A DNA stretch of 64,000 nucleotides, from positions 124,001 to 188,000 of the forward strand of contig NZ_RAPQ01000008.1 of the NCBI RefSeq assembly GCF_003610555.1. The letters run 5' to 3'. Shown one piece after another: positions 54,335-62,791 of the stretch (its first letter is position 1; each line of letters opens with the position of its first letter). Below the pieces are notes generated by a model. It was not told where the DNA came from and ran no database searches. It saw only the letters and a list, made by a program, of their open reading frames with translations. Made by a program: the position numbers and the translations under genes. This DNA comes from Marinifilum flexuosum (GTDB taxonomy: Bacteria; Bacteroidota; Bacteroidia; Bacteroidales; Marinifilaceae).

Positions 54335-54386
54335 CTTAATGAAAACTTAAGAAGGGATAAATAAGTCTTAAATATTTCTATTTTTG
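54335..54386 (+). promoter_or_regulatory. PmrA-like box and -7 element of the second kinase-regulator operon
   Basis: CTTAATGAAAACTTAAG (54335-54351) is an exact match to YTTAAK-N5-YTTAAK, the PmrA/BasR consensus. Further CTTAA half-sites lie at 54326 and 54367. Twenty-eight bases downstream is a perfect -7 box TATTTTTG (54379-54386), and there is no -33 TTTG between, so activator-dependent autoregulation is likely. The start of transcription would fall at or next to the ATG, implying a nearly leaderless message. Confidence 0.6.
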
Positions 54387-54390
54387 ATAA

Positions 54391-55743
54391 ATGATTCCTT
54401 CTAAAAAGTACTATTTGGTTCTAAGTTCAATTGCCTTGGCAATAATGATTCTTCTCATCGTTATTCAGGTAAATTGGTTTACTTCAACTGTTGATTATCA
54501 AAAGAAAGAAACGCATCAAAAGCTGAAGGAGTTGGCTCCCCTTGTAGCTATGGAGGTAAATGGTATTGATCACAATTTATTTCATGGACAGAATATTATT
54601 GTTGATGATTTACCCGGAGAGAAGATTACAAATAAAATCGATTCGATTTTAAAGCTTAATGGTTTTCATGGAGCAGTATACTTTGCGATATACCAAAATC
54701 AACCAGATGGGATATTTTTAAGCAATACCAATAAGTATAAGACAGAGCTCTTATCATCAGATATAAAATCATGTATAAGTGATATTGTTTCTTTTTCTGT
54801 AGTTAAAGATGGAACAAGCAAAGGGGAAGGAGAGTCTAAAGAAGAGTTTCAGTCAAGGATATATAGAGAGTCAAGTTTTCAATACTTTAGTCCTGTTAAA
54901 GGATTGAACCAATCAGATGAGAATGATTTATGGATTTCTTTATATCAGGAAGAAAAGTTATCTGATGTCATGATCACATTGATGTGGCAATTTAGTTTAA
55001 GTCTTGCTTTATTGATTATTCTGTTTGGGCTATTAATTTATTTATTAAGATCCTTAGCAAAGCACAAGAAAATGAGTCAAATAAAAACAGATTTTTTTAA
55101 TAATCTGTCTCATGAATTTAAGGTGCCTATTGGATCAATACGTTTGGCTTCAAAGGTTTTAAGGCAATCAAATAATCCGGAGAAGAATAAATCTTACCAC
55201 AAGATTATAGAGGACGAAAGTGAACTGTTAGAAAAGCAAGTAGATAAACTGCTTCGAATTTCGATGTTTGAAAGTGAGTTTTCACAAATTAAGTATCAAG
55301 AACTGGATCTTCATGAAATCATTGAAAGTATTCCTGAGAAACTGAAGATATTAATTGAGAGAAATGCAGCCAAGATTGAATTTAACTTAGGCTCTAATCA
55401 ATCCTTAATTTATGGAGACAAAGATATGCTCACAAGTGGTTTTGTGAATATCGTGGAGAATAGTTTGAAGTATTCTCAAGAAGGGGTTTGCGTTCTTATT
55501 ACAACAATGGATGATGGGCAACAAAGGACGATTAGAATTAAAGACGATGGTCCGGGAATAGATCCTAGATATGAAGACCAAATCTTCGATCGTTTTTTTA
55601 GGGCAAATCAAGGAAATCAATACAAGGGCAAAGGATTTGGCATTGGATTGAGTTATGTGAAAAGTATAGTTGAAGGACACAAAGGAAATATTGAACTGGT
55701 AAATCATTATCCAAATGGTTGTGAGTTTGTTATTAAGCTATAA
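54391..55743 (+). CDS. Sensor histidine kinase
   Basis: 450-residue membrane kinase: helix 1 at about 8-30, periplasmic sensor of about 165 residues, helix 2 at about 200-220, phosphoacceptor His241 in FFNNLSHEFKVPIGSIRLAS, and ATPase motifs NSLKYSQEG, DDGPGIDPRYEDQIFDRF and GKGFGIGLSYVKSIVEGHKG. It is two bases upstream of the response regulator gene and clearly its partner. This kinase/regulator type is abundant in Bacteroidetes, usually tied to envelope or stress responses; the signal is unknown. Confidence 0.93.
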   Translation: MIPSKKYYLVLSSIALAIMILLIVIQVNWFTSTVDYQKKETHQKLKELAPLVAMEVNGIDHNLFHGQNIIVDDLPGEKITNKIDSILKLNGFHGAVYFAIYQNQPDGIFLSNTNKYKTELLSSDIKSCISDIVSFSVVKDGTSKGEGESKEEFQSRIYRESSFQYFSPVKGLNQSDENDLWISLYQEEKLSDVMITLMWQFSLSLALLIILFGLLIYLLRSLAKHKKMSQIKTDFFNNLSHEFKVPIGSIRLASKVLRQSNNPEKNKSYHKIIEDESELLEKQVDKLLRISMFESEFSQIKYQELDLHEIIESIPEKLKILIERNAAKIEFNLGSNQSLIYGDKDMLTSGFVNIVENSLKYSQEGVCVLITTMDDGQQRTIRIKDDGPGIDPRYEDQIFDRFFRANQGNQYKGKGFGIGLSYVKSIVEGHKGNIELVNHYPNGCEFVIKL

Positions 55744-55745
55744 GA

Positions 55746-56426
55746 ATGAAAAGAATTTTACTATTAGAAGATGATCAAAGTTTTGGATACATACTATCTG
55801 AGTATCTAACAATGCAGGAATTTCATGTGGTATGGGTCAAGACAGCTGAAGAAGTATTGAACTTATTAGAGAATGAAAATTTTAATTTGGCACTTTTAGA
55901 TATCATGCTTCCTGGTATTGATGGATTTGAATTGGCGAAAGTTATGATGAAAAAACATGATGACCTTCCATTCATATTTCTTAGTGCTAAATCGTTGAAG
56001 ATCGATAAACTAAAAGGCTTTAAATTAGGAGCGATTGATTATATTACCAAACCGGTTGATGAAGAATTGTTGGTTGCTAAGATTAATGCAATTCTGAGCC
56101 AAAACAAAAATAGTGAAAGCGAAAATGATAGTATTGAAATAGGTACTTATGAATTTAAACCTAAACTATTCCAATTAAAATATCAGGATGAACTTATAAA
56201 GCTAACAAGCAGAGAGGCTGAATTGCTTTTCATGTTATGTGAGCATAAAAATAACTTGCTTTCAAGGAAGAAAGCCTTGAATGAGATTTGGGGACTAAAT
56301 GATGAATTTAGCAGGAAGAGTATGGATGTTTTTATTTCAAAATTGAGAAAGTATTTGGCTAAAGATCCTAGCATAAGCATTGACAATATTCATGGAAAGG
56401 GATTTATTTTTACAATTAGCCATTAA
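55746..56426 (+). CDS. OmpR/PhoB-family response regulator
   Basis: 226 residues with receiver Asp52 in LALLDIMLPGIDGFE, acidic pair in LLLEDDQSFG, Ser in FIFLSAKS, Lys in DYITKPVDEELL, and a winged helix containing KLTSREAELLFMLCEHKNNL and VFISKLRKYLAKD. It shares an operon with the kinase in front. The PmrA-like repeat before the kinase gene is a likely binding site. The stop codon overlaps the first base of a heptamer repeat unit. Confidence 0.94.
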   Translation: MKRILLLEDDQSFGYILSEYLTMQEFHVVWVKTAEEVLNLLENENFNLALLDIMLPGIDGFELAKVMMKKHDDLPFIFLSAKSLKIDKLKGFKLGAIDYITKPVDEELLVAKINAILSQNKNSESENDSIEIGTYEFKPKLFQLKYQDELIKLTSREAELLFMLCEHKNNLLSRKKALNEIWGLNDEFSRKSMDVFISKLRKYLAKDPSISIDNIHGKGFIFTISH

Positions 56427-56544
56427 CAATGATCAATTAAAAGGTATCAGTTTCCAATAAACAAACCAGTAAATTTGTTGTTTTCTCCCTTTCAGAGCCT
56501 GTCCCGACAAAATCGGGAGGAGATCCCGACAGGGAGAGGGGTGT
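56426..56544 (+). repeat. Composite repeat, second copy
   Basis: ACAATGA begins inside the regulator stop codon, then TCAATTA, then GGTATCAGTTTCCAAT and, from 56483, TTCTCCCTTTCAGAG, an additional hairpin GTCCCGACAAAATCGGGA, AGATCCCGACAGGGAGAGG and the tail GGTGTT. It differs from 53054-53192 in having fewer heptamers and one extra hairpin. Confidence 0.87.
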
Positions 56545-56693
56545 TTTAAGAATGAACCATGATCAATCAAGAAAGTGCACCTTAATAATTAACTGATTTC
56601 ATCCATCGAATCGCATTAATCACTATTTTTACCAAAGTTTGCATTGACTAAGGTATCCCAAAAGCCAAATCTGAGTACCTAAATTTCAAATTA

Positions 56694-58253
56694 ATGAACA
56701 ACAAGTCTGTTATCGCGATCTTTGCATTGTGCATGCTTTTAATCTCATCATGTGCGAAGAAAGAGAAAAAAGATCTGCCTAAAATTGCCATTGCAGGATT
56801 CTGGATTGAGTCGAGTACCTTTTCGCCTGCCAAAAGCGATGTGAACTCCTTTAAGCAATTAAGAGGAGATGAGATATTCAATTACTATCCATTCTTTGGT
56901 GTGGATTCTACCTTAAGAAAGCAAGCCAAATGGGTTCCAACCCTAAGAGCTCGCGCCATTCCTGGTGGGGTAGTTACCAAGGAAACCTACGAAACTTTCG
57001 TAAGCGAAATATTGGAAAAACTAAAGGTAAACGGTCCTTTCGATGCCATGTTTTTAGATGTTCACGGAGCGAGTAGTGTGGAAGGAATGGATGATCCCGA
57101 AGGTGATTTAATCACACGCATTAGAAAAGTGGTTGGAACGGACTGTATGATTTCTACCAGCATGGATTTACACGGAAATGTAACTCCTGAATTGGTGAAG
57201 CATTCCGATTTAATTACCTGTTTCCGTTTGGCTCCACACGAGGATGCCATGGAGACTAGAAGAAGAGCCGTGAAGAACCTTTTGGATCGTTTAGAGAGCG
57301 GAAAAGGGAAACCAAAATACAAAGCATGGATTCCGGTTCCGGTTTTATTGCCGGGAGAGAAAACCAGTACCCGTATTGAGCCGGGAAAAAGCCTGTATGC
57401 TAAAATCGATCCTTTAACCAAGCAGGAAGGTGTAATTGATGCTGCCATTTGGGTAGGTTATGCATGGGGCGATGCACCAAGAAACACTGCTACGGTTACC
57501 GCTTATGGCGACAGCAAGGAAGAGGTTGCCAAAGCAGCCGAATACCTGGCAAAAAGTTTCTGGGATGTAAGAAAAGAATTCGAGTTTGTAGCACCGGTAG
57601 CCAGTTTGGATGAAAGTTTAAAGGCAGCCATTAAAAGCGATAAGAAACCTTTTATCATTAGTGATATGGGTGATAATCCAACTGCAGGTGGTGCGGGTGA
57701 TGTAACCTGGACTTTGGCAGAGCTTTTAAAGAGACCAGAATTTAAAAAGGCAGGCGGACCATCTTTGATTTACGCATCGATTCCTGGACCGAAATTCGTT
57801 GAAAAGGCTGTGAAGTTAGGAGAGGGAGCCATGATTGAGGCAGAAGCCGGGGCAAATGTAGATTCACGCTACTCGGGACCTGTAAAACTGAAAGGAAAGA
57901 TTGAAAAGATTAGACATGGCGACAAGCATGCCGAAACCGAAGTGGTAGTGAAGGTAGGAAGCATGCATGTAATTGTAACCAAAATCCGTAAACCATACCA
58001 CCACGAGGCTGATTTTACCAATTTGGGATTGAATCCTAGAGAATCGGATATTGTGATGGTGAAGATAGGTTACCTGGTGCCTGAATTGTACAACATGCGT
58101 GGCGATTGGCTAATGGCTCTTACGCCAGGAGGAGTTGATCAGGATTTGATCCGTTTGGGACACAAACGCATTAAACGACCAATGTTCCCATTCGATGCCG
58201 ATATGGAAAATCCAGATCTATCAGCTCGAATGATTCCTTTATCGAACGAATAA
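56694..58253 (+). CDS. M81-family metallopeptidase-like lipoprotein (MlrC type)
   Basis: 519-residue secreted enzyme of the M81 (microcystinase C) family, with a lipoprotein signal (FALCMLLISSC). Metal ligand and active-site regions are AMFLDVHGASSVEGMDDPEG, STSMDLHGNVTPELVKH, APHEDAMETRRRAV and SDMGDNPTAGGAGD. MlrC acts on small peptides; in other bacteria the family is linked to unusual amino-acid derivatives. Cytoplasmic members are more common, so a lipoprotein form is less usual. It stands alone before a strong terminator. Confidence 0.9.
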   Translation: MNNKSVIAIFALCMLLISSCAKKEKKDLPKIAIAGFWIESSTFSPAKSDVNSFKQLRGDEIFNYYPFFGVDSTLRKQAKWVPTLRARAIPGGVVTKETYETFVSEILEKLKVNGPFDAMFLDVHGASSVEGMDDPEGDLITRIRKVVGTDCMISTSMDLHGNVTPELVKHSDLITCFRLAPHEDAMETRRRAVKNLLDRLESGKGKPKYKAWIPVPVLLPGEKTSTRIEPGKSLYAKIDPLTKQEGVIDAAIWVGYAWGDAPRNTATVTAYGDSKEEVAKAAEYLAKSFWDVRKEFEFVAPVASLDESLKAAIKSDKKPFIISDMGDNPTAGGAGDVTWTLAELLKRPEFKKAGGPSLIYASIPGPKFVEKAVKLGEGAMIEAEAGANVDSRYSGPVKLKGKIEKIRHGDKHAETEVVVKVGSMHVIVTKIRKPYHHEADFTNLGLNPRESDIVMVKIGYLVPELYNMRGDWLMALTPGGVDQDLIRLGHKRIKRPMFPFDADMENPDLSARMIPLSNE

Positions 58254-58275
58254 ACACAATTAAAAAATATACAGT

Positions 58276-58306
58276 AGAGACGTACGGCCGTACGTCTCTT
58301 TTTTTT
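58276..58306 (+). terminator. Palindromic terminator of the M81 gene
   Basis: AGAGACGTACGG / CCGTACGTCTCT is a perfect 24-base palindrome followed by eight T. The GTAGAGACG...CGTCTC type recurs as an intergenic repeat in several phyla, so this may be a repeat that serves as terminator. Confidence 0.9.
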
Positions 58307-58405
58307 ACCACGAACAGATCCCTACGTGATTTGGTTATGACCCAGATTGAAATGATGATTAGGATGAACCCAGATAGGGCATCACTGACAACGGATAACC
58401 AACAA

Positions 58406-58780
58406 CTATTTCTTCTTTTTAAAATGGCTAATTACAAAAAGCACACCCACAAGAATAAAAGGAAAAGTGATCATTGCAATCACCGTTAAACTCATCACAA
58501 CCGAGTGATTCATGTTATAGTTGTGCATAAATATGATGGGAGAAAAAACTATCCCAATCATTCCCAAAATAATTCCTCCAATCAATTCCCATTTCCAGGC
58601 TATGATCAAGAGTGCAGTTAACACAAATGAGGGAAGCATATGCATTAAAAAGTCAAGGATTTGCTTGCCAATGGGCAAAGCAGGATTGAATGCATCAAGA
58701 GCAAACAGGCTAATAAATAAGATTGCCAATATGCAGATTACTCTTGGAGTCCAGTGCAGAAGTTTTAACGAGCCAGTCAT
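58406..58780 (-). CDS. Small polytopic membrane protein
   Basis: 124 residues, four hydrophobic segments (VICILAILFISLFAL, MLPSFVLTALLIIAW, LIGGIILGMIGIVFS, FPFILVGVLFVISHF) and a lysine-rich C-terminus that fits the positive-inside rule. It resembles short uncharacterised membrane proteins of Bacteroidetes; no function can be given. Confidence 0.65.
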   Translation of the reverse strand: MTGSLKLLHWTPRVICILAILFISLFALDAFNPALPIGKQILDFLMHMLPSFVLTALLIIAWKWELIGGIILGMIGIVFSPIIFMHNYNMNHSVVMSLTVIAMITFPFILVGVLFVISHFKKKK

Positions 58781-58904
58781 GGTTTCTTATATCATTAAAA
58801 TTAAAAATGATTGAGATATAATGCCGATAGATATTTAAAGATCAATAACAAATAGCTTGTTCCGATTTTTTTCGGGGAAGTGATGTTATCGATCATTTTA
58901 AATA

Positions 58905-59360
58905 CTAATCGGTATTAGGGATTGGTGTAGAATGACCCAAAATAAGCTTCCATTCTCCGTTTATCTTGTGAAAAATGAGACTTTCCCGCCAATGGATAGG
59001 AAAAGTTGTGTCGGAAGAACTTACCATGGCATTGTTTTCGTAATACATCCAGGCCATGGAGGCATTCACTTCGGTTTTAATCAGGTTAAACTTATAACGA
59101 ACATCGAAATCAGCCCATTTGTTATCCATGGCGTGTATGAGACTGTCGTTGGTCCAGTGCAATCCATCTTCAACAAGAATGAAGTTACTGGTAGAACAAC
59201 TTTTCAATAGGTCCCAATTCCTGGTTTCAAGTGCCGTAAAGAAATCTTGCATCACTTGGTGTACTGCTTCTTTTTCTTTGGCGATATCGGGTTTGTTCTC
59301 TTGAGGCTGGCAGGCACAAAGAGCCAGCAGCATTAAAAGTATTAGGCTTGTTGTTTTCAT
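58905..59360 (-). CDS. SnoaL/NTF2-like lipoprotein
   Basis: 151-residue lipoprotein (LILLMLLALCAC). The mature part fits the NTF2-like cone fold of SnoaL/DUF4440-type proteins: VHQVMQDFFTALETRNWDLL, a central FILVEDGLHWTND and the final WRESLIFHKINGEWKLILGH. Such domains bind small ligands or act as hydrolases or isomerases; no specific activity is implied. It probably has its own promoter. Confidence 0.8.
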   Translation of the reverse strand: MKTTSLILLMLLALCACQPQENKPDIAKEKEAVHQVMQDFFTALETRNWDLLKSCSTSNFILVEDGLHWTNDSLIHAMDNKWADFDVRYKFNLIKTEVNASMAWMYYENNAMVSSSDTTFPIHWRESLIFHKINGEWKLILGHSTPIPNTD

Positions 59361-60332
59361 GGTGGATTGATGTTTAAGGGTATAAAGTTTTTTTATAGAT
59401 AGAAGAGGATAGAAGCGCCGATAGATAGGATTAATACAAAGTTAGGGCATTGGCTTGTGAAAGGCCAGAAAACTTCTTGTAAACGGCTTATACCGATTAT
59501 TAATTTGTATAAGCCATTAGTACGCTTCTCTACTAATGGCTAACAAATTATAGATCGGCATTATACCTAAGCTATTCGAGAGCTTAAAATAGCTCTCTAT
59601 TTGTTTATCTATGGTATTAAAAGGCATTGCGAGGAGCTTTGTAATGTCTGCATATAACACAAAGCTTTGCCGGAATGGAATGAAAAGAATAGGAATGTAG
59701 CTTTGTAGGTTTAAGAATAGACCGCAAACAGGTTTGGGAGAAGCCATAAGCTTCTGGAAAATACTACTGCTTCGTTGTAGACTAAAGGAGAGAATTGAGA
59801 AACAAAGTCAAGGGATTAAGAGAAGAATCATGAGCCCAAAGAAATGCCTTTAGAGAAAAATGAAATTATTTATAAAGCATTAAAAAACTTATTGTTACCT
59901 TAGTAATTGCATGTAAGCAAAGAAAAAATGCCATTAGGCCTTTTGTTTTTCGATTTGGCCATGATGGAAATGATGGTTTCGAACTTAGAAATAATGTATG
60001 AAGAGAAATAAACAAGCTTAAGGCCTACAGAAATTAATCAGAAGAGAAACGAGAAGGCATAGCTTTAAAACGAGTAGGTAAAGGAGAATAACGCGGAGGT
60101 AAACTGTTGCAGTGCGAATGTCTTTGTGCATGGCGCGAAAGGATGGCTTTTAAAAGCAGGAGTCTATGATTTAAAAGCGAAATCCTATGTGTGCTGAGCG
60201 AATGTTGATGATTTGCTTGCGCAAGCAAGGTGTTGAAGAGTAAGGGGTGATGATTGGTGTGCTTGTGTAAGTGTGCGAAAAGAAGAAGCAATACATCAAG
60301 TCAAAATAAACCCAGATACTCAAATAAACACC
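59361..60332. other. 972-base region without a convincing gene
   Basis: No frame gives a protein with a signal, domain or good start. A 27-codon plus-strand frame at 59928-60011 (opening MPLGLLFFDLAMMEM) is the only one with any appeal. The stretch 60010-60290 is less AT-rich than typical spacers here. It contains a perfect 16-base palindrome TTGCTTGCGCAAGCAA (60213-60228). It may be a decayed gene, an untranslated RNA or a long leader of the next gene. Confidence 0.4.
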
Positions 60333-61241
60333 ATGGACAAAGCCCAATACCGAATATTCAAACAAGCTGTACTTTTGCAACATTTTGGAGCAGAAAGCTC
60401 AGTCTTACAAAACGATTCATTCTATCAGAAAGCTCACCAAAAACTCTTACATCTGGTAACTCAACTCGAAGAGCTAAATATAAATCAGGACCGAAGCAAG
60501 AGTAAAATAGCTTACAAGAAACAGGATAGCCGTGAACAATTGGAATCTCATTGTTTTCAGGTGGCCAGTTTATTGAAAAGCTATGGTAACTTTCATGAAT
60601 TCATTCCTTTTGCTTCCTTAAAAGGCTTTGGCAAGAACCAGCTTTACAAATACTCAGGAATAAATTTATTAATAAATTCAGAGAAACTAAAGGGAATTCT
60701 TGATGAATATCCTGATGAAAGTATAAAGGCCAAAGTTGGGAGTGCATTGAAAGAAGCCTTGATGAACAGCATTGCCTTGTTCGATGATTTGTTGGAGGAT
60801 CCGAAAAGGAACAAGAAAAAATTAAAGAATACTGGTAAGAAAATACAGGAAAGTCTAAAAGAATACCAAAACTTGCTGAATGATGTGATCATTCCCTATG
60901 TAAAGGGGAAGTATGCTGGTGAAAATCCCAAGTTGGTTTCTAGAATGGAAAGTGTATTGAAGTACAATAAGATTCCTAGGAGGAAGATTAGTCTGGCAGG
61001 AACAATAAAGGATGAGGAAGGCCGTCCAATACATCGGCCAAGACTTTCTGTAGACCAAAAAAAGCCAATGGTGAAACGAGGTACAAAGGGCAATTATTTC
61101 ATCAAGAATCTAACGAGTGGACAGCATAGCCTGATCTTTACTTGCAAGAACTATAAAACGGTTAAAAAGGCAGTGATGATTACAAACGATTCTGTGTATA
61201 GGTTAGATGTAGTAATGATAGCGGTGAAGAGTGAACAATGA
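60333..61241 (+). CDS. Hypothetical protein with C-terminal carboxypeptidase-regulatory-like domain
   Basis: 302 residues without a signal peptide. About residues 1-210 are helical and Lys-rich and unfamiliar. From about 215 a beta domain RKISLAGTIKDEEGRPIHRP, NYFIKNLTSGQHSLIF and CKNYKTVKKAVMI fits the CarboxypepD_reg/CNA-B-like repeat common in Bacteroidetes. The frame is open 60 bases upstream, but the ATG giving MDKAQYRIFKQAV is preferred. The last codons and stop (SEQ-TGA) lie in heptamer repeats. Confidence 0.6.
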   Translation: MDKAQYRIFKQAVLLQHFGAESSVLQNDSFYQKAHQKLLHLVTQLEELNINQDRSKSKIAYKKQDSREQLESHCFQVASLLKSYGNFHEFIPFASLKGFGKNQLYKYSGINLLINSEKLKGILDEYPDESIKAKVGSALKEALMNSIALFDDLLEDPKRNKKKLKNTGKKIQESLKEYQNLLNDVIIPYVKGKYAGENPKLVSRMESVLKYNKIPRRKISLAGTIKDEEGRPIHRPRLSVDQKKPMVKRGTKGNYFIKNLTSGQHSLIFTCKNYKTVKKAVMITNDSVYRLDVVMIAVKSEQ

Positions 61242-61254
61242 TCAGTTATCAGGG
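61228..61254 (+). repeat. Short heptamer repeat at the gene's 3' end
   Basis: AGAGTGA, ACAATGA, TCAGTTA and the start of TCAGGGA run through the stop codon TGA (61239-61241). Fewer and more degenerate units than at 53054; followed by GGGAGGGG, possibly a remnant of the REP-like tail. Confidence 0.6.
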
Positions 61255-61310
61255 AGGGGTTGTAAGGATAATGAAATATTATATTTTATAAATGAGTGAT
61301 GAGTTGAATA

Positions 61311-61318
61311 TAATTTTG
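61311..61318 (+). promoter_or_regulatory. Promoter -7 box
   Basis: TAATTTTG matches TAnnTTTG exactly and would give a leader of about 70 bases for the EreA/TraB-like gene; the -33 region is not convincing. Confidence 0.45.
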
Positions 61319-61393
61319 TAGGTTTGGGATACTATAGAGTTTACAAAAACGGAGTTTAATCTGAATCATTAGTAGAAGACCAATAACAAAAAA

Positions 61394-62488
61394 ATGAAGA
61401 CATTATTAACCCTATCACTTGCTTTGTTATCAATTGCAATCAAAGCACAAAACCCATATGTAGATTTTTTGAAACAGAGTAGTTCGTCACCAATAGATTA
61501 CCTGGAATCTTTGTTTCAAGAGAAAGATCTGGTAATGATTTGTGAAAGAGATCATCGTGAAATTACTCAGTATGATTTGTTGTATGATATTGTTTCTCAA
61601 GATTGGTTTTCTGAAGAAGTGGGAAATATCATTTTTGAAAGTCCATCGGTAAGTATTCAAAATGAATTGGATGATTTGCTGTTGGCAAATGATTTAACGG
61701 ATGATCAAATTGAGGCAAAAACAAAGCATATCTATCAGAACTTAAGTTTCGATGTATTATGGGAAAAAACAAATCTCTATTCATTTATTATGAGAGTTGC
61801 TCAATTGAATGGAAATCGTAGCCTTGAAAAGAAAATTAGGATTATAGGTGCTAATATGAAGTTTTCGTGGAAGGATATTAAAACGAAGGATGATTATCAG
61901 AATTTTAAAGCAACATTAAATGATAGAGATCGGGTTATGGCTAAGAACATTAGCAATTGGTATCTATCACACAAAAATAGCAAGGCATTAATAATTATGA
62001 ATTATAGACATGCCTACGGGAACATATACTGGAAGAAGAACAGGAAAACAGACAATGTAGGAAGGTATTTGAAAGAAGAGTTTCAAGATGAATTAACAAA
62101 TGTATTTTTAAATAGTTATACCGAACGACGTTATACTGGCAAAGGTAAATTTCATGCACATAAAAAATGGGATCTGGCATTTGAAGCAAATGATGATAAA
62201 CCTGTAGCCTTTTCATTGAAAGATTCGCCATTTGGAAATGATCGTTTTGATGATTATCCGTACATCAGAATCAAATTGAAATGGCATGAGGTTTTTGATC
62301 ATTTTATTTTTTACAATCCTTTATCTGAACATATGATTTCATGGGGTATGGACAACATTATTGATTCGGAATTTCGAAAAGAATTGGAAAGAAGGTATCT
62401 GATTATTGGTAAGGAGTTGACGCAGGGACGTATCAACTCTATGAATAAAACAATAGTTTACCATGATAAAAATACTCCAAGTTTATAG
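61394..62488 (+). CDS. Secreted EreA/TraB/ChaN-superfamily-like protein
   Basis: 364 residues with a Sec signal (LLTLSLALLSIAIKAQ). The pattern of the erythromycin-esterase/ChaN/TraB superfamily can be followed: LVMICERDHREITQYDLL (acid and His), IIFESPSVSIQNELDDLL, DRDRVMAKNISNWYLSHK (compare the conserved RDR-x-MA-x-N helix of EreA) and ALIIMNYRHAYGNIYW (His loop). It lacks the long EreA insertion domain. Substrate unknown; the resemblance does not imply antibiotic resistance. It is the second protein of this broad superfamily in the window, after the lipoprotein at 15.3 kb. Confidence 0.6.
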   Translation: MKTLLTLSLALLSIAIKAQNPYVDFLKQSSSSPIDYLESLFQEKDLVMICERDHREITQYDLLYDIVSQDWFSEEVGNIIFESPSVSIQNELDDLLLANDLTDDQIEAKTKHIYQNLSFDVLWEKTNLYSFIMRVAQLNGNRSLEKKIRIIGANMKFSWKDIKTKDDYQNFKATLNDRDRVMAKNISNWYLSHKNSKALIIMNYRHAYGNIYWKKNRKTDNVGRYLKEEFQDELTNVFLNSYTERRYTGKGKFHAHKKWDLAFEANDDKPVAFSLKDSPFGNDRFDDYPYIRIKLKWHEVFDHFIFYNPLSEHMISWGMDNIIDSEFRKELERRYLIIGKELTQGRINSMNKTIVYHDKNTPSL

Positions 62489-62791
62489 TGATTTATGAAG
62501 TGAATTTCTTTTTCTGAATAAATCTAGTGAGGTTCGTAATTAATGCGAATCAAGGATTGAAAAGATAGATTAAAAATAATGGAAAGGTTTATTTAGGAAT
62601 TCTTCCCTTCCAGGGAAGATGGCGAAAGCCAGAAGGGTGTATTTTTGATTATATTGTTCTTATTTCACCCTTTTCCCTGCCGGGATTTTCCCTAAGAGGG
62701 AAAAACTCAACTTGAAAAAGCGATGAGATTCATTCTTGTCTAATCAATACAGTTATTTTAACCATAATCAACCAATCAAAAACAAAACACA
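62489..62791. other. 303-base spacer
   Basis: Contains an inverted pair of REP-like hairpin elements (62601-62705, listed separately) and otherwise AT-rich sequence without a gene. Confidence 0.6.
62601..62705. repeat. Inverted pair of REP-like double hairpins
   Basis: Plus-strand element TTCCCTTCCAGGGAAGATGG, then GGCGAAAGCC and tail AGAAGGGTGT (62603-62640); minus-strand element TTTCCCTCTTAGGGAAAAT, CCCGGCAGGGAAAAGGGTG (62666-62705). Each has the same plan as the tails at 53153 and 56483: a CCCTnnnAGGG hairpin, a second small hairpin, and GGGTG. Head-to-head pairing recalls BIME/REP pairs. Confidence 0.75.

Noticed and set aside
59517-59747. 76-codon minus-strand frame
   Set aside because: No signal, domain or ribosome site; composition does not look coding.
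60034-60291. 85-codon minus-strand frame rich in Leu, His and Arg
   Set aside because: Biased, low-complexity product and no homologous motif; more likely the antisense of a non-coding or decayed region.
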